Source: Nageia nagi (taxonomy: Eukaryota > Pinophyta). From it: a DNA stretch of 64,000 bases. Below the pieces are notes generated by a model. The model had not been told where the DNA came from. It saw nothing but the letters and a program-made list of their open reading frames with translations, and ran no database searches. Location: positions 45,322,001 through 45,386,000 of the forward strand of contig JBITNC010000001.1 of NCBI GenBank assembly GCA_050084985.1. The letters are read 5' to 3'. Positions 12,101 to 21,400 of this stretch are shown piece by piece (the first letter of the stretch is position 1; each line of letters starts with the position of its first letter). The position numbers were made by a program, and so were the translations under genes.

Positions 12101-12591
12101 GAAAGGACTTTACACTTGTTGCTTTTTCAGATGCAGACTGGGCAGGATGCGTGGATGATAGGAAGAGCACCAGTGGAGGAGCATTTTATTTGGGTAATAA
12201 TCTTGTTGGCTGGCACAGTAAAAAGCAAGACTCAGTATCCCTATCTACAGCAGAAGCAGAGTATATAGCAGCAACTTCTTGCTGCACACAGATTCTATGG
12301 ATGAAGCAGATGCTAAAAGATTTTGGTATACAGATTAACGAGCCCATATCAGTTCTGTGTGATAACACAAGTGCAATCAATATCTCAAAAAATCCTGTTA
12401 TGCACTCACGAACAAAGCATATAGCAATCAGATATCACTTTCTAAAAGAAAGAGTGGCGCAAGGAGAAGTACAGTTGGATTTTGTTCCAACCACAGAGCA
12501 AGTAGCAGACATCTTTACAAAGCCTTTGCCCAAATACGTCTTCGAATATCTTCGAAACAAGCTAGGAGTTGTTGTCCTTCCCACGCTCTAG
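9025..12591 (+). CDS. pol: Sirevirus Pol: protease, integrase, reverse transcriptase, RNase H
   Basis: 1188 open codons; the first about 40 overlap gag in another frame and are probably not native. Homologous reading begins near 9151. A knuckle [14 protein letters not shown] comes first. Protease has DSG at residues 163-165. The integrase zinc region starts near residue 288 (LWHKRLGH) and ends CDSCQRGK. The catalytic triad is D354, D417 and E453, with the 35-residue D-E spacing. Reverse transcriptase has YVDD at 872-875. RNase H begins SDADWAG near 1035. All catalytic residues checked are present and there is no internal stop. The stop at 12589-12591 is followed by the polypurine region. Confidence 0.95.
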   Translation: MMASLKCIPEEDPMQDQEVLSNIIATSIPSIDTVSNAMRMDTISECKYNIAPRTFVTRNAFGPLMEYPVECYNCHEYGHIARFCRNNHGMRFFPPRQFPSIRQNKQFQSSHPQEEEKYNKKQGAEIKVKQVWKEKEKLREDKESLIVQTALKAQDKPSPWILDSGCSSHMTSDKKKFQKLQEYEGGSVRFGNNDGAQIIGKGTVKINDGNIRSEEVLFVVGLKHNLLSISQICDKGHDVIFKKHGCEIRRANSGRLVAVGTRTCGNLYTLSDISEGSCLLGKESDNWLWHKRLGHICFKNLMNICSKRAVRDMPSISTLANDICDSCQRGKQTRAKFKVKEYHTSRPLEIVHTDLCGPMRTQSFNRDKYFILFIDDYSRMTWVQFLKHKSEAFEMFKAFKNQVENQMERRIKCLRSDKGGEFTSDEFSEFCMQHGIKRQFSAARTPQQNGVVERKNRAVQEMARTMLIESKVADRFWKEAVHTAVHIQNRCMMRPHEDRTPYELWFGRRATVRHFRIFGSKCYIKRIEENLGKFEDRSDEGIFLGYSSKSKAYRCYNKRTKTIVDSADVRVDEQRDLPKRNDDDLPAYQDSIEEDKKNKNKSKPPVQQSQVKKPKDSNSSSNPNSVSENESEEDENSKTPPNRWHKDHPQEQIIGEFHTGIQTRRGVSRTYSLLSNIEPKNVSEASQDESWMKAMEEEFTQIEKNETWELVPRPANKNVIGTKWIFRNKLNEDGIVVRNKARLVCKGYAQVEGIDFEETFAPVARLEVIRKFLAFAMYKDFKVYQMDVKSAFLNGKIKEEVYIEQPDGFQLGENPNLVCKLKKALYGLKQAPRAWYSRLDTYLQQQGFRKGMVDSNLYIKSEKENQLIVVVYVDDIIFGGSKNELCKNLADNMQTEFEMSMIGELAFFLGLQINQLKNGMFISQTKYVKEMLKKFTMEDCKPVSTPMTTGCKLSKDDKAPTVDQTQYRSMIGSLLYLTATRPGILQAVCMVARFQANPKETHVTAVKRIFRYLKGTVEYGLWYPRGKDFTLVAFSDADWAGCVDDRKSTSGGAFYLGNNLVGWHSKKQDSVSLSTAEAEYIAATSCCTQILWMKQMLKDFGIQINEPISVLCDNTSAINISKNPVMHSRTKHIAIRYHFLKERVAQGEVQLDFVPTTEQVADIFTKPLPKYVFEYLRNKLGVVVLPTL

Positions 12592-12820
12592 CTAGTTCTG
12601 GACGTCACATTCTCAGGGGGAGTGTTTATTTTTTTTCCTTTCTATATTGCTTCTGTGTATCTTGTTTTTGTATGCATACTACTGATTTCCTGAGAATGTC
12701 ATGTATGGACTCAGGGGGAGTCTGTAAATGCCCTTTGTTATTGTTGACAAAGGGGGAGAGAAAAGTCCCGATGTTGGTGTCTGATCAAGTGGTGTTGCCA
12801 ACAATTCCAAAGAGGGAGAT
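12592..12820 (+). promoter_or_regulatory. Sirevirus 3' region with four polypurine tracts
   Basis: Four purine runs precede the right LTR: CTCAGGGGGAGTG at 12612, TCAGGGGGAGT at 12711, ACAAAGGGGGAGAG at 12747 and CAAAGAGGGAGAT ending at 12820, directly at the LTR. Multiple such tracts are a known Sirevirus feature; the last one should prime plus-strand DNA. An 11-bp inverted repeat (ACATTCTCAGG at 12607-12617, complement at 12689-12699) encloses the first tract. Confidence 0.8.
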
Positions 12821-14514
12821 TGTTGAGCATGTGTGATTGTCATTGTTGTCAACACGTGGTTTTGGTAAAGACCGAGTTCCGGAAGTGATGAAGTCAGCAA
12901 GGAGAACTAAAAAGCCGGGGTTAGTAAATAAAGCGTTCCGGACTGGGTTCCGGAAGTGATGAAGTCAGCAAGGAGAATTGAAAAGCCGGGGTTAGTAAAT
13001 AAAGCGTTCCGGACCGGGTTCCGGAGGTAATGAGGTCAGCAAGGAGAATTGAAAAGCCGGGGTTAGTAAATTAAGCGTTCCGGAATGAAATGATAAAAGC
13101 TCAATTGTGAAAAAAACCGGGTTCCGGAGAAAGTGAGTAGAGCATTCCGGAAACATGAAGATGACGTCACGGGAAGAACGATGTTCACATTTTTGAATGA
13201 AACCGGGTTCCGGAGATGATGAGGTCAGCAAGGGGTGAATAAAAGTCCGGAGATAAAAGTCCGGAGATAAAAGTCCGGAGAGAAAAGTCCGGAGATAAAA
13301 GTCCGAAGATAAAAGTCCGGAGATAAAAGTCCGGAGATAAAAGTCTGCAGATAAAAGTCCGGAGATAAAAGTTCGAACATCGCGGGAAGCGTTTTACTCT
13401 ACTTTCGGAGTCCAGAGAAGATGACGTTAACAGTTGGTGTTGAAGATTCCGGAAGGCCACGCAGATAACTTGGAACTCTCTTCCGGAGTCCGGAGATGAT
13501 GACATCATGGTGAATACAATAAACATCCGGTAAGCTAGTCAATCTCTAGGCTATAGAAAGAGACTCCGGAACTAAAAATCAGATACTGTCAAATTTCCGG
13601 AATCAATGGAGAAAGAGCTACACTTGTCTGAACAACTTTGTTTGAGCAAGAGGAGCGTTCATCAGTTACAGCAGTTGCAGTCTCACATAGTGAACTCTCT
13701 TAGTGCAGGAGCAGTTACAAATAAAGATTCCTTTTCAGTTTGTTTTTGGTAACGTGTCATGACAGGAACAGTTTCGTGAGGGGTTTTCTTGATGTGTAAC
13801 GGTTTTTCTTGATGTGTAACGGTTTTTCTTGATGTGTAACGGTTTGTAGGAATGGATGTGAAGAGTGGATGGGAGATTCAGGAAAAATGGCGAGCAGAGA
13901 CTAGGAAAGAAGGCAATAGCGTGGAAGAGGTGGAGAGTGGATTGAAGAAGGTGTGAAAAACGAGCGTGGAGAGAAGTGTGTGTAGAGAAGTGTGTAGTGG
14001 AGAGGGAAGAGCGTGGAAGAGGGGAGTATCCGGAGTATGTGAAGTGAGCAAACGAATATGCAGAGAGGATAGTGATTGTTTAACTGTGTTACTTTGGAGC
14101 TGTGTGCAGAGATCAAACAATGAGCATTAGAGCTAGACCATTGAGGGTCTTCTAGAACTGTATTCCTTCCTCCTTTTTGAATGTTGTATCAAGTGGGTGC
14201 TTGATAGCTGGAGTTGGTGCTCCAAGCAGTAGGTGCTGCTATATTTAAAGTGGTAGTTGGTGCTACCCTTCACAGTTGGTGCTGTGAATCTGTAAGCTTT
14301 CTTTAATGACTGGATTTGGATTGGAGTCCAAGCAGTCATGTTCGGGGATGTAGCCAATCTGGTGAACCTCGTTATATCTGGTGTTGTGTGATGTACTTGG
14401 TGTGCTCGCTCATTTTTCTCTGGCTTTTAATCTATCTTTATTTACGAAGCTTAAATTGATTATTTTTATATACACTGATTCACCCCCCCTCTCAGAGTCA
14501 CTCGAAGTCCAACA
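12821..14514 (+). repeat. Right LTR of the Sirevirus (1694 bp)
   Basis: Starts TGTTGAGCATG directly after the polypurine tract and ends AAGTCCAACA before the second CAAGT. Ten rather than thirteen 14-bp units are present (13239-13378). Other differences from the left LTR are mainly C/T or G/A changes. Confidence 0.95.
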
Positions 14515-14671
14515 CAAGTTACCTCAGTCTTGTCTCCAAACCTCTTGCGCAAGCCATGCAAGGTGATAGGACGGAAACAAGATTCAAAAGTTGTCTTCTT
14601 CCCTCAAATCTAGCGCAAAAGATGAAGAGCAGAATAATTTGAATTTGAGAAAAATGAGCCCTTCGGGCTTG

Positions 14672-14680
14672 TATGTATAA
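14672..14680 (-). promoter_or_regulatory. TATA-like box, right side of TE-A copy 1
   Basis: On the minus strand the segment reads TTATACATA, 1418 bp from the right end. TE-A copy 2 has GTTATATATAT at the equivalent place (1220 bp from its right end). Both are followed on the minus strand by leader and then a minus-strand reading frame, so this is a candidate promoter for that frame. Confidence 0.35.
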
Positions 14681-14835
14681 GCAAGTTTGGGTCTCCAAGA
14701 AACCCTAGTCAATCATGCATAGGAGGAATTGATCTTGATCGTCTAGATGGTCGACCTTGAGATGCATGCACACTCAAACTTCCATGCCAGACCATCAGAA
14801 ACTGGATGTGGGGGTCTAGGGCTCTTCCAAGGTTG

Positions 14836-15805
14836 TCGCATGCGTAGAAAAGACAAGATTTTGTCTTTCTAGGGTATGCGCTTAACTTGAGGATGCATGC
14901 TCTTCGTGTGTTCGTTCTCCTTGCTCCCCACATGTCCGTTTTGACCCTTCATGCTCCTGATGAGACCTGAACTTGTCTGATTTTGCCATTCTTGGTGTTC
15001 CATCTTGTCGAATTTGCCCAACGTACTCAACCAAAATACCCCCAAGTTGAGCGCATGTTTCAAGAGGACAAGATTTTGTCTTTTTGAAACATGCGCCCGA
15101 CTCACAGGCTCTCCCAGTTTTGAGTGCATGTCCTAGAAAGATAAGATTTTATCTTTTTGAGGCATGCACTGGGTTGCAGATGCCCATATTGATTGAGTTT
15201 TGGCTTTCTTCTCTCAGAACTTAACCAAATTTTCATGTTCTTCCCATCCTGATGTCTCCCTAGGCCTAGCGCATGCTCCTAAAAGTCAAGATCTTATCTT
15301 TTCAAACCATACGCCAACCCCTCTGGTCATGTTGAAGCTGAATTCGAGCATCGAGGCTCGATGCCTTAGCCAAATTTCATCTTTCAGTCGAATTGAATGC
15401 CCTTCTACCCTAAGTGCATGCTCCCAAAAGACAAGATTTTGTCATTTTGAGGCATGTGCTAGCTTCATGGGTGGATACACTTCACTTTTTTGGTCTTCAA
15501 AATCGTCCAAGCGACTTCTCAGCTTGAGCGCATGCTCCCACAAGACAAGATTTTGTCTTTTTGAGGCATGTGCCAAGCTTGGAATGCCTCCTGCTTGCCT
15601 TCTTCATCCTTCGTTCCGATCTGGACATCCTCCTGACTTGAGCACACATCCAGAAAGACAAGATTTTGTCTTTTTGAGGCATGTGTTGGGCCTAGAAGTA
15701 ACCAATTTTGCCTTTCCAGATTTAGATTTCAACTTGGACAACTCCTTGATCCGAACACACATCCCAAAAAGACAAGATTTTATGTTTTTGAGGCATGCAC
15801 TAAGC
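14836..15805. repeat. TE-A copy 1 hairpin array, about 8 spaced hairpins
   Basis: Eight imperfect palindromes lie 70-150 bp apart, near 14840, 15051, 15123, 15267, 15412, 15528, 15644 and 15755. The core is AAAGACAA, loop GATT, then TTGTCTTT; the outer arms are variants of GCGCATG and CATGCGC. The hairpin at 15051-15096 has two 21-base arms differing only by two G-T wobbles. Outer arms change in pairs: GCGCAT with ATGCGC, GTGCAT with ATGCAC (15123-15170), ACACAT with ATGTGT (15644-15686). The core also changes in pairs, GACAA/TTGTC to GATAA/TTATC. Sequence between hairpins is unrelated. The function is unknown. Confidence 0.8.
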
Positions 15806-16053
15806 CTAGAAGTGGCCTAGTCTCACTCGACTCGACTTCAACTCGATTTGGGTTTCCCTAGTTCACTAGACTCAACTTGAATTTCCAAACTTAGCCATTT
15901 TTTGGAGGATTTTGGCTCTCATTCTAACATGACTAAGACCAAGCGATTTAGCATACTTTAGGTGACTGGATGATAAAGGTGATTCCCAGTTAGGTGGAGA
16001 CAAGAAGACACAAGTCAAAACGTGGTGTTGCATAGACATGAGCTACGGTGAAT

Positions 16054-16098
16054 CCCCAAAATCTCGAGATTTTGGGGTGCGTTGTGTAAGCCACAACA
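16054..16098. repeat. 24-bp perfect palindrome plus terminal hairpin of TE-A copy 1
   Basis: 16054-16077 is a perfect palindrome with half-site CCCCAAAATCTC. It is followed four bases later by GTTGTG, loop TAAGC, CACAAC, which ends at the element boundary. TE-A copy 2 keeps the terminal hairpin (GTTGT/ACAAC ending at 33996) and a degenerate version of the palindrome. Confidence 0.85.
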
Positions 16099-16279
16099 AT
16101 ACCTAACCAATAGCATTATTTAATTGCACATAAACTTCATTGTTAACAGAATAGACTTTCTCCTGCAACACTAGTGTTCTATATTTACAGTATAATCATT
16201 GTTTTTGTATGCACTATATAAAACAGAATAAATATATGTAGAGACATAGTGAGGTGTTATTACGAAATGTTAGGGTATT

Positions 16280-16440
16280 TGGGATGACAATTGGTGTGGA
16301 AACTCTCAAATGATGTAAAGATAGTGTCAGGTTCAGATCCCACCCCTCACATGATGGTGACATGTCTCAAATATCACATGATGGTGATGTGTCTCGATTT
16401 CCAAACCACTTTGTAAAAAAGTTGGGACCCTTTCAACACC
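16280..16440 (+). repeat. Possible tRNA-derived SINE fragment
   Basis: GGTTCAGATCC near 16330 resembles a polymerase III B box (GGTTCGANTCC). A TGGTGTGG string about 40 bp upstream could be a weak A box. No tail or target duplication was identified. Confidence 0.3.
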
Positions 16441-16991
16441 CCTTCATAACCATTTATCCAGAAAAAAACATAGTGAGATGTTCAAATTAAATGAAGCATA
16501 ATACTTGAAGATAGTAAGCATAGTAAGTCACTCATCCTTAAGCATGATCATAATTCTATTATATGTTCTGATATCAATGCAAGGAGTGATAGTTTCACAT
16601 GGCATCTACAAGCTGCATATAGGATGACTTCTATTGTAGATGTGTGTCTTAATCCAGGTTTGAGGCTAGCAGCTACTCACAATTCCTCTAAAATGTCAGC
16701 CATGATGAATGGATGGAAAGATATGATCTCCTTAATAATCAAGGAAATGAATAGAACTGTAGAAGTTCAATTAAAAAGGTAGGAACAGATGCTATGATTC
16801 CACATAATGAACAATCTACGTACTTTTGGAGATAGTGATGAGAATTGAGCAGAGTTGACTTGAAGATCCGACATCAACATCTCATGTTATTGACTTTTCT
16901 GATAAAATGCAGGTCCCAGCGCATTCTGAACTAGAAACGTTGACGCATTCTTGAAACACCATGACATTTCTGGGCAGATCTAAAATGCCAG

Positions 16992-17065
16992 AGAGTTTTA
17001 TCAGAGATTCATTAGTTAAGATTCTTAGAGAGTTTTATCAGAGATTCATTAGTTAAGATTCTTAG
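16992..17065. repeat. Perfect 37-bp tandem duplication
   Basis: Two identical consecutive 37-bp units begin AGAGTTTTATCAGAGATTCA, at 16992 and 17029. The identity indicates a recent slip or repair duplication. Confidence 0.9.
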
Positions 17066-18168
17066 CGTTATTTCTTCCTCTTTTGCAATCGTAGCTTATC
17101 AGTTATGAGCATAATCTAGTAGTAACAGATTCTTTACAAATCTTGGAGGTTAGGAAAGCAATTAAGGATTATTCTTGATGATTGTAACATAGTTATTCTT
17201 GGTAGAGTTAGTTGTAAGCTTGTCTAGGCTGTAGCTTGTAGTTTCTTGTTTTTCATATCGTTGTAACTCTGATTTGGGCTATATTGACATCTTTGTAAAC
17301 TCCTTTATTTCAATCTATCAAGTTCATATATTCATCTCACAGTCTGATTTCGTGTTTTATGGGTGATTGATTTTTTGTTGCTTCATTACTTAGAATGTTG
17401 TTTGAGTTTATGTTATAAACCTCACATAGAAGTGAAATATGGATTTGGAAAATATTTGGTTGGCTTTAAACATTTGAAACTTAGCCATTTAGATAACATT
17501 CTGCAAAAACTCAGTAAATTGGGCAACTGAAAAATGCAAAAACTAGTTGGGTAATTATTCAGCAAAAATCCTATATTCTCATAACATGCAATTTTTGCAG
17601 AATTTTTAGACCTTTATTCATTCACATTGACTCGGTGATGAATTTTGTAACAATCCTTTTAAGAATGAGAAATCTCAAGAACCCACGAAAAAATTTCATT
17701 TAAAATAAATTGAATGACAGGAACTTGCCTAAGTAACAATAGGATGACAAACCCAAGAGAATATCAGAAAATGAACATTTACAACAGCCATATGGACAGA
17801 GATGGATACACAAAGCAGTATCCTTCCAACTTTCACTGGTCTGTATCAGTGTACAGAAACAAAGTTTAACTTCCATTCACAAAATGTGTAAGATATTGAA
17901 GAAGCCAAAATTTAATATCATATGTATCAATAAACAAGTTTTTGAAAGTACAAACAATGAGGTGAATGTGGGAGGACTTCTCATATATAGGCATGGCCAA
18001 GTATAGCAAGCATTATAAGCTGTAAAAGAATGACAGTTACTATGGTATGTAACTAAAATAGAATAGACCATGCAATTATAATTGTTCTATAAAGTAGGAA
18101 TAAGAACTTGAAGAAGGTATAGAACCCGTAATTAAGATTCTTTTAATTAAATTTAAGATGGTATTCAC

Positions 18169-18445
18169 CTGAATATATTACACCAAGTACATCCTTGTAA
18201 AAGAGATTATCAGTCTTTGAATGTAACACTGCATCTTCACTATGAGGCTCCATTATGTCAGCTTTCAATGTTAGATCCCATAATCTTATCGTGCCATCTG
18301 CAGAGCATGTCACAAATGCCCCTGCAGTGGACCCATCCCCTGCATAATGTGGGCAGCTTATGCTTCGTAATTTCTGACATGAAGGAAGAGTGGTGATGTC
18401 CCATATGCAAGCACTATGGGAAAGAAACGCACAACACCTGGTTAT
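18169..18445 (-). CDS. WD40 gene exon 8
   Basis: 277 bases. The acceptor is CTATAG at 18446-18447. A nearer CCAG acceptor would put a stop in frame, so it was rejected. The exon encodes ITRCCAFLSHSACIWDI through SADGTIRLWDLTLKAD to VLGVIYSG and ends in phase 1 before GTGAATA. It is the last exon found. Confidence 0.85.
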
Positions 18446-21400
18446 CTATAGACCATAGTTGGAATCAACATAAGGTGAACAACTCATTACTAAAAATTGG
18501 TTGAATTTAATAATACTTAACAGTAACCAGGAGATGAATTACTACAATACGCACCTGTGATAGATTATGTATATTCCATACATAAAGGCTATGATCTGAA
18601 TATATGACAGCTGCAAATTGTAAAAGTGAGAGATAAAACTAAAACAACCCTAAAATGGCAGTTTGTGTAGCAAACCCTTAACCTTGAACAGGAAAAACTC
18701 ACCAAGCTTTTGAGAAGCTGAAAAGCTACACGCAATTGCATCCGGAAAGTTGAAGACCGATGCATTATGCGCATTCCCATTAGTCAATCCCATTAGTTCT
18801 GGCTTTGGTAAGGTTCCAGCATACACAAGAGTTTCTTTCATCAACAGGCGAACAACACCATTACTACATGCGCATGCTACATGTGAATCTGAAACTGCTA
18901 AACCATAACTTTGTTGAACCTGCGAAATGATTTTGGCATATGTTCATTATACGATAGGATAAAATAATAACTGAGTAATTAAGATGATGCTTGCATACCT
19001 TTAAATTAACCCATTTTTTTATTGCAACACCAGATTGAAGAAGGCAAAGGATACCTGAGAAATACAAAAGTTAATAAATTATGTTCATATTAATTAAAAT
19101 TTTCATCTCTTATCATATCCATAATCAAAAACTTTACCAGCCGCTGTTAGGGCATACATCGACTGAAGTATCTCTATGGACTGGGCTGCAATAACAGGCG
19201 AACATTCAAAATATGATGCAGAGGATACCGATACAAAAGAGCTCTCTTTCTGGCTACCAAGATTCACAGGTTTGCAATCAATGGCCAATGTTCCTATTCC
19301 TGCAGTTACACGACAACCAGCATGTGCTCCCAGAGTCCATTGTTTGAGATGCTTCACACCCGCAGTCAGGAAAAAGTTTCCATCTGAGGAGAAGTGAACT
19401 GATGCAATTGGTGAAACTGCTGTTGTTGCCCTGATTTTTGATACTAACATTCCACTTTTCCAATCCCAAAGGCATAGAAATCCATCATGAGGAAAACCAA
19501 CTGATACAAGATGCTTCCCTGAAGCAACAAAAAATTAGACTACATGACCAAAACAGTAAGGGATGGGTATTGTCTACAGATGATTACTACATAAGCAGAA
19601 CTAAGCAAAAAAAATGTGTCTGATTATCACTAACCATTTGGTGAAAACTCCACACACGAAACTCCGTATTTATGTGCTTTTAAGTCCGCAATACAAGATC
19701 CAGTATAAGAATCCCAAATTATTACAGCAGGCTGGTGCCCCGACTGTAAGCCATAAATAAAAACATTCAAGGAACTGAGAATTAATGATTCCATGCAAAA
19801 GACAGAAGTGACAAACCTCAAGATCTTAGAATAGATGAACAGCTTTTGTATATTAGATGATATCTTCAGTTAAGAAACTTTCTTAAAGAAACGCATTTGT
19901 CAATTAAATTTCAAGGTTTCTCTAATGAATAAGAATGAGCACAACTAAAATACTTACTTGCAACATAGACAGTAGATGATACCATGCTATTCAAGAAACA
20001 AAGGATGAAAGAATGGTACAAAAATTAGTATCTTAGCAGCACATTGAAGTATTCAACTTGTGCCCTTTCCAGAAACAACTATATTTCTCAAACACACTTG
20101 CAAGCATGACAATTCCAACATTTTATACTTACAAATTGACACTAAATTATTTTATTTTCAAACTATTCCAACATAAATTGTGACATTCCATTCCCCTTTC
20201 TTCTTTTTTTGATTGATTAAACATCATCGTATTGTTATTAACTTATTATATTCTGTGAATAGTAATACTTGTTTCATTTGTCTTTGTGACAGCAAATTTT
20301 ATCTAAATGTCATTGCTAGAATAACTAACACACACACACACACATTTATATTTATATGGTGCAGAATTCAGCCCTAATCTACTACGATAACAACAGGATC
20401 CAAGACTTTTCTTTAGAAATTTTAAAACATGTTCAACCAGCACTACATAAATGGACATTACAAGACTGTGAGACTTCTGTGTATCCAGCATGCTCTCACG
20501 TACCACATAAATGAATATAGTAAATACTTTTCCAATAGGATGCATAGGCTATCATGACAACTGGATCAGTAACATTTTAGAAATTGTTCAAATGTGTTCA
20601 TTGGGTGACACAGGCATGAGATACATCTTTTTGCAACATATTTATATAAAAACACATCACAGATCTCCTAGATTTCCAGTGCCTTCTGACATTCCATTCC
20701 AACATGACAAAAACAAGCCATTTTGGCTTTGAACCCAGGTCGCCAACCTAAAAGTAAAACTAAACATACTAACCAAAACAAACAGGATAACATCAGTAAA
20801 TATCTATACTAGTTTCATAGGTAATACTAATAGTAAATCTCATAGAAGCAAAATGACCAAGCCATGGACTTACATTGATACACCTTCCCAATCAAGCATG
20901 AGACACATGATATCTCAATATTTTCAGTTTTTTACTCCTGAGAAAGACTGTTTCCTTGATCAAAAATAGTATGGCATTTTTCTTAATAATTACACAGTTT
21001 TCAATATTTAGACTGAAGTTTAGCTGTGCTACCATACTAGAAGTCTGTTATGTTCAAACTTCATCTAATCTAGGATCTTAATTATTCTCTAAATGACACA
21101 ACAAATAATGTCTTTTTCAAAACACGAGAGACAAGACACCAGTACACCTCCGAATGTAATAATCCAAGTCGTTACTCAATAAAAAATCAATTTTGAGATA
21201 CAATTTTACATACTATCCATGTACACAGTTTCAAGATTCAAACATGAAATAATAGTAAAACATTCTTCAAAGGCACCAGGATCTTGTAACTGTTACGACT
21301 CCTTATATGGTAGACATTGCTTGAACCTTATGATTGGTTGATTCCATTATACATGGATAGTAGACCATGTACATTAGGAATACAAGCACATTTAAGGCTC

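Larger units (their letters stand above)
5719..14514 (+). mobile_element. Near-intact Sirevirus-type Ty1/copia retrotransposon
   Basis: Complete element with LTRs of 1738 and 1694 bp, a primer-binding site for initiator tRNA-Met, gag, pol in copia order (protease, integrase, reverse transcriptase, RNase H), several polypurine tracts before the right LTR, and a perfect CAAGT target duplication. The long LTRs, large gag with zinc knuckle plus coiled coil, and repeated polypurine tracts are hallmarks of the Sirevirus (SIRE/Maximus) lineage. Outside the tandem arrays the two LTRs differ by about a dozen substitutions, mostly transitions, so insertion is recent compared with the other elements here. 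It is nested in TE-A copy 1. The one clear lesion is a frame change at the gag-pol junction. Confidence 0.95.
3975..16098. mobile_element. TE-A copy 1: unclassified TG...CA element split by a Sirevirus
   Basis: The unit starts TGTTGGGTGG and ends CCACAACA, is bordered by a perfect ATACC duplication, and is interrupted by the copia element at 5719-14514. Without that insert it is about 3.3 kb. The TG...CA ends and 5-bp duplication point to an LTR-retrotransposon-derived unit: a non-autonomous element or a giant solo LTR. No internal direct repeat of the ends was seen. It has inward-facing TATA-like boxes near both ends, a short minus-strand reading frame, an array of hairpins at 14836-15805 and a terminal palindrome. 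A second, larger copy lies at 25998-33996 with matching left terminus (TGTTGG..GTTTTTCTTTCCT), TATA position, hairpin array and terminal hairpin. I do not recognise the family. Confidence 0.7.
16104..18168. other. Intron 8 sequence next to exon 8, no gene recognised
   Basis: This stretch lies between TE-A copy 1 and exon 8. The next WD40 exon expected from the family was not found here. The 16850-17340 part, with a T-rich run of 'GTTGTAACTC' and 'CTTTGTAAACTCC' type, resembles the end of a plant LTR, but no partner was seen. Confidence 0.45.

Noticed and set aside
14836-15805. CRISPR-like spaced repeats
   Set aside because: Eukaryotic transposon context, palindromic units of variable sequence and irregular spacing, no cas genes.
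15200-15820. 206-codon plus-strand frame through the hairpin array
   Set aside because: Its repeated SACSxKTRFCxFEACA text is just the translated hairpin core, and the hairpins extend outside it in other frames.
18409-18440. Alternative acceptor CCAG for exon 8
   Set aside because: It puts TAG in frame after seven codons; the CTATAG acceptor 8 bases upstream keeps the WD40 frame and fits phase 0.
20690-20745. SINE B box on the minus strand (GGTTCAAAGCC)
   Set aside because: Single weak box with no A box at the right distance.
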